A DNA stretch of 64,000 nucleotides, taken from CAZOOA01 sp964581355. GTDB taxonomy: Bacteria; Bacillota; Dethiobacteria; DTU022; UBA8154. Below are positions 51,561-57,938 of this stretch, one piece after another; position 1 is the stretch's first letter; every line of letters begins with the position of its first letter. Below the pieces are notes generated by a model. That model was not told the DNA's origin and did no database searches. It saw nothing but the letters and a program-made list of their open reading frames with translations. A program made the position numbers and the translations under genes. The stretch lies in contig CAZOOA010000008.1 of assembly GCA_964581355.1 (NCBI GenBank), positions 1 through 64,000 on the forward strand, in the 5' to 3' direction.

Positions 51561-51790
51561 ATGAAAATGGAGTTTCCGTTTCCCGGTATCGGCTCCGGTT
51601 ATCTTCGCGGCAAAGCGCTAGGGCTCAGTTCAAGCTTCCGCCGTCCGACCTGCAAACTTAGGCGTCCTGCCACGGTTGCAGGCGGCGGGCGTCCATGCCC
51701 GCCGGGCCGGCTCCCAGCATTCACTTCGCCAAGCGCTTATCGCCGCTTGACAAAGTCGCCGATACAGGGAAATCGGACCTCCTCCTGGAG
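51561..51790. repeat. Dispersed repeat, copy 3: interrupted palindrome of about 230 bp
   Basis: The left arm (about 51568-51622) and the reverse complement of the right arm (about 51732-51787) match at roughly two thirds of positions, sharing TTTCCC-GTATCGGC and AAGCGCT. The centre holds a GC-rich 7-bp hairpin, GGCGGGC/GCCCGCC (51684-51703). Partial copies lie at 21392-21494 and 27754-27812. It starts right after the ubiB-like stop. No transposase is present, so it is a MITE- or REP-like element. The rest of the interval to 51918 shows no gene. Confidence 0.72.
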
Positions 51791-51918
51791 GGGAATGGAG
51801 TGTTGAAAACCAGAGCTTCGATCATAAGAAAGGTTTTTCATCCTCTGTTGTGGCCCGGATAGGCCGTGGCGGTTAGTATAGAGCAGGTAAGAAAAATTAA
51901 TTACGAGGAGGACTTTTT

Positions 51919-52371
51919 TTGCCCTGGATAATACTGGCAGCAATAATCTGGTTAATCAACCTCATTTTTATTCGTCCCAGTGGGATTAAAAAGTACTGGG
52001 GTGCAGGAATCTGGTCACTCCTGTTAGGTTTTTTTATGACCGAAGCTTTGGTCATTCAAAATGATATTCTATTTTCCAACCAGGTGACTTTTATGGTCCA
52101 AGGTATGCCCGTCGCTTACCTGGTAGGTCTAGCTGGCTTTGGCCTAATTATCAAATGCTTCTTGCCCGTGGAAAAATTTTGGAAATTGCCTTATTTGATC
52201 TTTCTTGCCGCTGTTCTTACCTGGGTAGAAATATTATTTATCAATAACGGATATATCATTACCAACCAATGGTCATTGTATTATAGTTATTTATTTAAAC
52301 TAATTTTCCTGGTTAGTGTCGCCTGGTTGAGCCATTTGACTGTTCGGGAAAAAAGAGGATTCTTATTTTAA
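51919..52371 (+). CDS. Small polytopic membrane protein, unknown
   Basis: A 150-aa protein with about five hydrophobic helices and short Lys/Arg-containing loops, starting at TTG (51919) after GAGGAGGA. Trp-, Tyr- and Phe-rich, with the C-terminal HLTVREKRG in the cytoplasm. It is reminiscent of small Firmicute integral membrane families with five helices (CBO0543-like), but I cannot assign it firmly. It lies 27 bp before the metallo-beta-lactamase gene. Confidence 0.72.
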   Translation: MPWIILAAIIWLINLIFIRPSGIKKYWGAGIWSLLLGFFMTEALVIQNDILFSNQVTFMVQGMPVAYLVGLAGFGLIIKCFLPVEKFWKLPYLIFLAAVLTWVEILFINNGYIITNQWSLYYSYLFKLIFLVSVAWLSHLTVREKRGFLF

Positions 52372-52401
52372 TATATAGTTTTACCTCGAAGGAGGATCTT
52401 G

Positions 52402-53418
52402 ATGAAATTAACGATACTCGGATGTCATGGCCCTTATCCTCCAGCTGGAGGCGCCTGTTCCGGTTATCTTTTGGAACACGAGGAATGGAAAATATTACTG
52501 GATTGCGGCAACGGTGTGCTGGGAAAATTGCAGCAGCATATTAATCTTGAAGAGTTGGATGCAGTTATTTTGACTCACTTGCACAGTGATCATATTTCCG
52601 ACATCTTTGTCCTGCGCTATGCTGTCAAACACCATCTGGAAAATGGCTGGCGTGGTGCCCCTCTACCGGTTTTTACTCCTGACCAACCTGCAGAAGAGTA
52701 CAGCCGCTTATTTAATAAGGACGTATACGATATCATTCCGATTAAACCATCTGAAATGGTCCAAGTGGGCCCTTTTCAGTTTTCATTTCTAAAAACAGCT
52801 CACTCAATTGACTGTTTTGCTGTAAAAGCTACTTTTCATGAGAGTTCCAATACAATAGTCTACTCGGCTGATACAGAGTATTTTGAAGAATTGGCTCAGT
52901 TTGCTGGTGGAGTATCCCTGTTTTTATGTGAAGCAAGTTACTTAAACAAAGATCTCGAACATGAAGCGGCAAATCACATGAGTGCCCACCAGGCAGCTTT
53001 ATTGGGGAAAAAAGCCAGGGTTGAGAAGCTGATCCTGACTCACTTGCCGCCTTTTAGAGATGACCTGGAGTACCTGGAAGAAGCAAAAGAGGTTTTCCAG
53101 CCGGTTCAGCTGGCAAAAGAAGGTAATTTTTTTTATTTCAGCAGCCAGGATTCCAGCCAGGACCGGGAATGGGTCCGGTTAACAGTAGAAACAGATCCGA
53201 TTAAAGCTTCTCTTCTGGAAGGCCGACTAAAATCTGAAGGTATTGCTGTAATGCTGCGAAACAAGGAAGCAGCAGGTCAAATTTACGGTTTCACTGTCGG
53301 AAAGCTGGCTGAAATTAATGTTTTTGTTCCCCGGGATGCAATTCAGTTGGCAGAAGAAATATTAAAACAAATCAATAATGATAACCTCAATAACAATTTT
53401 ACCATGGACTCTGAATGA
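52402..53418 (+). CDS. Metallo-beta-lactamase hydrolase fused to a DUF2007-like domain
   Basis: A 338-aa protein; the ATG at 52402 is 6 nt after GGAGG. Residues 1-235 form an MBL fold of the RNase Z/YhfI group: CHGPYPPAGGACSGYLLE, LDCGNG, THLHSDHISD (metal), YSADTEY, and HMSAHQAA with a final LTHLPPF. Residues about 255-335 (RLTVETDPIKASLLEGRLKS, then GIAVMLRN and INVFVPRDAIQLAEEIL) resemble DUF2007, a small signal-transduction-type domain. It may be a phosphodiesterase or nuclease with an added ligand-binding domain. Confidence 0.85.
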   Translation: MKLTILGCHGPYPPAGGACSGYLLEHEEWKILLDCGNGVLGKLQQHINLEELDAVILTHLHSDHISDIFVLRYAVKHHLENGWRGAPLPVFTPDQPAEEYSRLFNKDVYDIIPIKPSEMVQVGPFQFSFLKTAHSIDCFAVKATFHESSNTIVYSADTEYFEELAQFAGGVSLFLCEASYLNKDLEHEAANHMSAHQAALLGKKARVEKLILTHLPPFRDDLEYLEEAKEVFQPVQLAKEGNFFYFSSQDSSQDREWVRLTVETDPIKASLLEGRLKSEGIAVMLRNKEAAGQIYGFTVGKLAEINVFVPRDAIQLAEEILKQINNDNLNNNFTMDSE

Positions 53419-53497
53419 CTCAAAAACATTTCACTGCTCATGTTTATAATAATTAAAATATTGCTTTTTCCCGAACAGCTTACGTTACGGAGGTAAT

Positions 53498-53884
53498 ATG
53501 ATGGGAGATAATATGTGCTTTGGATGCAGCCAGGAAAATCCTAAAGGCCTGCAGTTAACTTTCCGCTACGAGGGAGACACTACGTATACCGAGTTTTATG
53601 CCGACAGCAACCACCAAAGTTATGATGGCGTTTTTCATGGAGGACTGATCATGGCTATTATGGATGAACTGATCGGAAATCATTTGTTAGCAAAAAATCA
53701 TAAAACGGTCACGGGAAGGATAAGTGCCCGCTTCAAACGAACAGTCCCTATTGGCGAAAGGATATTGTTTGGATGCCAGATTGAGAAACAAAGGGGAAAT
53801 CTTTTTGTTGTCAAGGCCTGGACAGAACTGGAAAACGGTGATAGAGCCGTTGAAACGGAAGCTCACATGATGGAGATTGAGTGA
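53498..53884 (+). CDS. PaaI-like hotdog-fold thioesterase
   Basis: A 128-aa acyl-CoA thioesterase-like protein. The N-terminal MCFGCSQENPKGLQL is typical of a PaaI subgroup, and the active-site helix region reads YDGVFHGGLIMAIMDELIG. The SD is TACGGAGG. The natural acyl-CoA is unknown. The next gene begins 12 bp later, so the two are probably an operon. Confidence 0.87.
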   Translation: MMGDNMCFGCSQENPKGLQLTFRYEGDTTYTEFYADSNHQSYDGVFHGGLIMAIMDELIGNHLLAKNHKTVTGRISARFKRTVPIGERILFGCQIEKQRGNLFVVKAWTELENGDRAVETEAHMMEIE

Positions 53885-53896
53885 GGAGGTGTTTGT

Positions 53897-54166
53897 ATGT
53901 GGGAATGCGGTTCCTGGCATGACAGCATTCTGGTGGAAGACCAGGTGTACCAGCTGGAAGAACTCCCTGAAAAATTACAACTTAAAGGCCTGGCTGATGC
54001 TCACCTGCAAAGGTGTGCCCAGGTAAACAAAGAAATGTTTTTACTTGTCTATCAAACAGAACCGGAAGTGGAAACATATTGTTTTTTTAATCCATTATTT
54101 GAAGTAATAGTAGAAGAAAAGCGAGCCATAAATAAATATGAACAAGACGATTACCCCCAACAATAA
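53897..54166 (+). CDS. Small protein of unknown function
   Basis: An 89-aa acidic protein with a good SD (GAGGAGG). Three Cys (residues 4, 40 and 62) and an alternating strand pattern are seen (EMFLLVYQTEPEVETYCFFN, then FEVIVEEKRA). No family recognised. It is 12 bp after the thioesterase, and its last 29 nt overlap the start of the DUF362 gene, so translational coupling with the ferredoxin is likely. Confidence 0.7.
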   Translation: MWECGSWHDSILVEDQVYQLEELPEKLQLKGLADAHLQRCAQVNKEMFLLVYQTEPEVETYCFFNPLFEVIVEEKRAINKYEQDDYPQQ

Positions 54167-55298
54167 TAACTCAGATTTAGATTTAAGTGTCGGTTTATCT
54201 GCCTGCCGAAGTTATAACCAGGGACAGGTCCTGGAGGCCGTTGAGGAGGCTCTTGAGCCCCTCGGCGGCCTAAAGTCATTTCTAAACAAAAATGACCGGG
54301 TGCTTCTCAAACCCAACCTGCTGACAAATGCTACCCCGGAAAGTGCGGTTACAACCCATCCCGAGTTTATCAAAGCTGTAGCCACAAAAGTATGGGAAGC
54401 AGGTGCCTCGCAAATATGCCTGGGAGACAGTCCTGCCCGCGGCTCCCTGGAACGGGTAGCCAAAGAATGCGACCTGCTGCGACTGCAAGAGGAAGCCGGT
54501 ATTAGCCTGCTTCCTTTTAAAACCGCACGGAAAGTATCTTCGCCGACAGGATACCTTTTCCCCCTGGCAGAAGAAGCGTTCGGTTTTGATTTTGTAATCA
54601 ACCTGGGAAAGCTGAAAACTCACGCTTTGACCGGGCTAACCGGTACAGTAAAAAACTGCTACGGATTTATGGTGGGAATGAACAAAGTTCAATATCATGC
54701 CCGATTTCCGCTGGTTCATGATTTCGCCCGCATGCTGTTAGAACTTTACCTGACTGTTCAGCCGGATCTTTCCCTGATCGATGGGGTTGTGGCCATGGAA
54801 GGACCGGGACCTCGAAGCGGCCGTCCCAAACCCCTGGGAGTTATTGCAGCTTCCACAAATGCCATTGCAGTAGATGCTGTCTGCGCAAAAATAACCGGCT
54901 TTTCCAGTAAAGAAATGACTACCTGGAGAGCGGCAGCAGAGCGGAAAATTGCTGGCAGCCAGTGGGAAAAATTGAAAATACACGGTCCCCTGGAAGAGCT
55001 GATTACCACCTCTTTCGATAAAGGAGCCTCAGTGGGAGGATGGTCCTTTCTCTGGAGAATTCTCCCTGCCAGGATGCGAAACTTGCAGGAACATTTTCGG
55101 TTATGGCCGGTAATCAACGAGCGCTGCATTACGTGCCGGCTTTGCTTTGAACACTGCCCGGCAGAAGTGCTTAAGTTGGAAACAGCGAACAATAATCAAA
55201 AGGTTGTTATTGACTATTCGGGCTGCCTGCGCTGTTACTGTTGCCAGGAAATATGTCCTGAAGGAGCAATTGAGCTGAAAAGGAAAAAACCTGAATAA
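54138..55298 (+). CDS. DUF362 protein with C-terminal double [4Fe-4S] ferredoxin domain
   Basis: A 386-aa protein. Residues about 15-300 are DUF362 (VLLKPNLLTNATPESAVTTH, GDSPARGSLE, NLGKLKTHALTGLTGTVKNCYG, LIDGVVAMEGPGPRSG). The tail has two CxxCxxCxxxCP clusters (CITCRLCFEHCPAE; CLRCYCCQEICPEG) for two [4Fe-4S] centres. Such proteins are common in anaerobes and thought to be redox enzymes, with unclear substrate. It has almost no SD and starts inside the preceding gene, so it depends on coupling. Confidence 0.88.
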   Translation: MNKTITPNNNNSDLDLSVGLSACRSYNQGQVLEAVEEALEPLGGLKSFLNKNDRVLLKPNLLTNATPESAVTTHPEFIKAVATKVWEAGASQICLGDSPARGSLERVAKECDLLRLQEEAGISLLPFKTARKVSSPTGYLFPLAEEAFGFDFVINLGKLKTHALTGLTGTVKNCYGFMVGMNKVQYHARFPLVHDFARMLLELYLTVQPDLSLIDGVVAMEGPGPRSGRPKPLGVIAASTNAIAVDAVCAKITGFSSKEMTTWRAAAERKIAGSQWEKLKIHGPLEELITTSFDKGASVGGWSFLWRILPARMRNLQEHFRLWPVINERCITCRLCFEHCPAEVLKLETANNNQKVVIDYSGCLRCYCCQEICPEGAIELKRKKPE

Positions 55299-55317
55299 CA
55301 AAGCCCTTTATATTGCC

Positions 55318-55356
55318 CGGGAAAGCGCAGGATTCGACTCTTGACAGGCTTTCCCG
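55318..55356. promoter_or_regulatory. Inverted repeat around the -35 of miaB
   Basis: CGGGAAAGC (55318-55326) and GCTTTCCCG (55348-55356) are perfect 9-bp inverted repeats 21 nt apart, spanning the TTGACA at 55341. It could be an operator or a factor-assisted terminator for the DUF362 gene; no T-run follows. Confidence 0.4.
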
Positions 55357-55369
55357 AAAAATTTACTAT
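55341..55369 (+). promoter_or_regulatory. Promoter of miaB
   Basis: TTGACA (55341-55346) and TACTAT (55364-55369) are separated by 17 bp, 33 bp before the start. Confidence 0.8.
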
Positions 55370-55402
55370 ACCTTTGAATGATTTTAGAAAGCAGGGAGTA
55401 TC

Positions 55403-56746
55403 ATGAACAAGCAGGATATAAAAGAAAAGCGGTATTATATTGAAACCATGGGTTGCCAGATGAACCTCCATGACTCTGAAATACTGGCGGGCCAACTGGA
55501 AAACCTTGGATACACAAAAGCAGAAAAAATAGAAGAATCTGACATTTTCATATTAAACACGTGCGCAGTCAGACGTAAAGCAGAAGAAAAAGTATTCAGC
55601 AGGCTTGGTAAATTAAAGCCCCTCAAGGATAATCGAAAAGAAATGGTTATGGTTTTATGGGGCTGCATGTCTCAGCAAGAGCATTTAGCCAGAAAAATGA
55701 AGGAGCGGTTTGACTTTCTTGATCTTATTAGCGGGACCCATTCACTGGGACGTTTTCCTGAACTGTTGGAACAAGCCGAAACCAGCAGGGGAACCATTTT
55801 AGCACTAGAAGAAGGAGAAAGTCGGGAAAATCTGCCAATAAAAAGGGAGCACGGATTTAAGGCCTGGGTGCCCATCAGCTACGGATGCAATAATTATTGC
55901 ACCTACTGTGTTGTCCCTTATGTCAGGGGACCGGAAAAAAGTCGCTCACCAGAGTTGATTCTCAAAGAGGCAGATGATTTGGCCCGTACAGGTTATAAAG
56001 AGATCACTTTATTAGGACAAAATGTAAACTCATATGGAAAAGACCTGGATAAAAGCATTACCTTCGCCCAAATGTTAACGAAACTTGACCAGGTTCAGGG
56101 TGTTGAAATGATCCGATTTATGACTTCACATCCCCGGGATTTTTCTGAAGATATCATTGCTTCCATGCAGCAAGGGGAAAAGATCTGCGAACATATTCAC
56201 CTGCCGCTCCAAGCCGGGAGTAACCGTATCCTGGAAAAAATGAACCGGGGTTACACGAAGGAATATTTTTTAAGTTTGGTTCAAAATATCAGGGATAATA
56301 TACCTGGTGTTTCTATTACTACCGATTTAATTGTTGGCTTTCCAGGTGAAACAGAGGACGATTTTGCAGAAACATTATTTATGGTTCGAGACATTCAGTT
56401 CGATTCAGCTTTTACTTTTGTTTACTCAACGAGAGAAGGGACAGAGGCTTCAAAAATGGAGGATCAAATAGATCCGGAAACGAAAAAAAAGAGAATCATG
56501 ACCCTGAATGATATTCAAAACGAAATCAGCCTGGCAAAAAACAAAAAGCTTATTGATACCGTGCAAACTGTCCTGGTCGAAGGGGAAAGCAAAACAGATC
56601 CGAATATGTTTACAGGGAGAACACGCACCAACAAGCTGGTCCATTTTCCATCTGCTTTTAATCTTGTGGGAAAACTGGTAAAAGTGAAAATTACTGAAGC
56701 ACAGCCCTGGAGCTTGATGGGTGAAGTAAAAACGAGTATTTTTTAA
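55403..56746 (+). CDS. miaB: tRNA-2-methylthio-N6-dimethylallyladenosine synthase
   Basis: A 447-aa radical-SAM methylthiotransferase that adds the 2-methylthio group to i6A37 in tRNAs reading UNN codons. The N-terminal UPF0004 domain (TMGCQMNLHDSEILAG, with further cluster Cys in LNTCAVR and LWGCMSQ) holds the auxiliary cluster. The radical-SAM triad is C162/C166/C169 (YGCNNYCTYC). A TRAM domain fills the last 65 residues. miaA, which makes its substrate, is in the window at 62499. The enzyme consumes SAM and yields 5'-deoxyadenosine, a substrate for the salvage genes at 10-19 kb. Confidence 0.96.
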   Translation: MNKQDIKEKRYYIETMGCQMNLHDSEILAGQLENLGYTKAEKIEESDIFILNTCAVRRKAEEKVFSRLGKLKPLKDNRKEMVMVLWGCMSQQEHLARKMKERFDFLDLISGTHSLGRFPELLEQAETSRGTILALEEGESRENLPIKREHGFKAWVPISYGCNNYCTYCVVPYVRGPEKSRSPELILKEADDLARTGYKEITLLGQNVNSYGKDLDKSITFAQMLTKLDQVQGVEMIRFMTSHPRDFSEDIIASMQQGEKICEHIHLPLQAGSNRILEKMNRGYTKEYFLSLVQNIRDNIPGVSITTDLIVGFPGETEDDFAETLFMVRDIQFDSAFTFVYSTREGTEASKMEDQIDPETKKKRIMTLNDIQNEISLAKNKKLIDTVQTVLVEGESKTDPNMFTGRTRTNKLVHFPSAFNLVGKLVKVKITEAQPWSLMGEVKTSIF

Positions 56747-56780
56747 TTTTTATAAGATAGAGCATTCTAAGGAAAAAAGG

Positions 56781-56807
56781 TTGACAAATACTAAGTTATA
56801 TTATAAA
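56781..56807 (+). promoter_or_regulatory. Promoter with overlapping Per-box-like palindrome before perR-like gene
   Basis: TTGACA (56781-56786) and TATAAA (56802-56807) have a 15-bp spacer. TTATA-T-TATAA (56796-56806) is a perfect AT palindrome that overlaps the -10 and resembles the core of a Per/Fur box, suggesting autoregulation. Confidence 0.5.
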
Positions 56808-56839
56808 CTAAAAAAGAATTTTAAAAATACTATTGGGGG

Positions 56840-57280
56840 ATGAAAATGCAAACAGTCGAAGAGACTCTCCGAGCCAAAAAAATTAAGGTGACTCCCCAGA
56901 GGATGGCTGTTTATACAATCTTAAAAGAAACCAGAGAACATCCTAATGTAGAAATGATCTACCAAAGACTAAAGCCGAACTATCCCGCCATGAGCTTGGC
57001 CACAGTCTACAAGACAGTTGACGTCTTAAAAAAAGTGGGCTTAGTGCAAGAATTAAATGTTGGAGAAGGTGGACTGCGCTACGATGCAGTAACAACTCCA
57101 CATTCACATACTTACTGTGAGACATGCAATAAAGTTGATGATGTTGAAAACCTACCTATAGATCAGTTCCAAAGCGAAGAACTTTTTGACAAAGTACATG
57201 AAGAAAAGGGCTTTGAAGTTGCCAGTGCACAATTGTATTTTTACGGAAATTGTGCCGAATGTCGCGAAAACGTGGTCTAA
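56840..57280 (+). CDS. Fur-family regulator, PerR-like
   Basis: A 146-aa metal-dependent repressor. The winged helix (about 10-85) includes TPQRMAVYTIL and SLATVYKTVDVLKKVGLV. Structural zinc Cys pairs are CETC and CAEC. The regulatory-site residues resemble PerR: RYDAVTTPHSHTYC gives D, H and H, and VDD supplies a later Asp. It probably senses peroxide through metal-catalysed His oxidation and controls oxidative stress genes. A palindrome in its promoter suggests it controls itself. A terminator follows. Confidence 0.9.
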   Translation: MKMQTVEETLRAKKIKVTPQRMAVYTILKETREHPNVEMIYQRLKPNYPAMSLATVYKTVDVLKKVGLVQELNVGEGGLRYDAVTTPHSHTYCETCNKVDDVENLPIDQFQSEELFDKVHEEKGFEVASAQLYFYGNCAECRENVV

Positions 57281-57301
57281 TTTTTAATTTTTTTTGAATT
57301 T

Positions 57302-57330
57302 AAGCCCCTAAAGGGCTTTTTTTCTTTTTG
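57302..57330 (+). terminator. Terminator of the perR-like gene
   Basis: AAGCCC/GGGCTT, a 6-bp stem with a 5-nt loop, is followed by a long T-run (57317-57330, one C). Confidence 0.85.
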
Positions 57331-57447
57331 GGAAGGATTCATGAACTCTGTCGAGAAAGAATAACGGTAGAGATAAAAGCAAGAGTTTATCTCAATCATC
57401 ACTTAAGCGTGCTTATGATTTTTGGAATTGGATAGGAGGTGATTTTT

Positions 57448-57801
57448 GTGGCTATAAACGAAAAAGCGAAGGATCTGGGAAAGGAAATCAGAGAAACCCC
57501 TGAGTACCAGGAACTCGAGCGAACTGGGGAAAATTTGAAGGCAGATAGCTCTGCTCAACAGCTAATCCAGGATGTCCAAGAAATTCAAAGACAAATTGAG
57601 TTTGCTCAGCAGTCAGGTGTCCAGCCTGACCAGGAGCAAGTTGCCAAGTTTAATGACCTGAGAGAGCAGATGCATGCGAATATTTCCGTAAGGAACTTCA
57701 TGAAAGCCCAGGAAGAATTTAATTCTATCATGAAATCGGTTAACGACGCGATAAGTGAAGGAATTACTGGCGAAGCACCTACAGATGAGACCGGCGAATA
57801 A
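57448..57801 (+). CDS. YlbF/YmcA-family protein
   Basis: A 117-aa helical protein of the Com_YlbF family. The frame opens at a GTG at 57439 inside the SD; the GTG at 57448, 5 nt after AGGAGGTGA, is the likely start. The pattern KAKDLGKEIRETPEYQEL, then FMKAQEEFNSIMKSVNDAI, fits the family, whose Bacillus members (YlbF, YmcA, YaaT) form an RNase Y-linked Fe-S complex involved in mRNA decay and development. It is flanked by terminators, so a single-gene unit. Confidence 0.87.
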   Translation: MAINEKAKDLGKEIRETPEYQELERTGENLKADSSAQQLIQDVQEIQRQIEFAQQSGVQPDQEQVAKFNDLREQMHANISVRNFMKAQEEFNSIMKSVNDAISEGITGEAPTDETGE

Positions 57802-57827
57802 GACGCATTCTTTTCAAGAAGCCTGTC

Positions 57828-57862
57828 AAAGAACCCGCTATCTTTTTAGCGGGTTCTTTTTT
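57828..57862 (+). terminator. Strong terminator before mutS
   Basis: A perfect 13-bp stem (57828-57840 with 57847-57859) with a 6-nt loop is followed by a T-run. Confidence 0.93.
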
Positions 57863-57886
57863 CTTACTGACAGGCTGTGATATAAT
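57858..57886 (+). promoter_or_regulatory. Extended -10 promoter of the mutS operon
   Basis: TGATATAAT (57878-57886) is a full extended -10. The -35 position (57858-57863) reads TTTTTC and is poor. Transcription would start just after the upstream terminator. Confidence 0.6.
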
Positions 57887-57938
57887 AAACCAGTAAAGTT
57901 TGGATCAATAAAAGCAATGAAAACATGGAGGGAATGCA

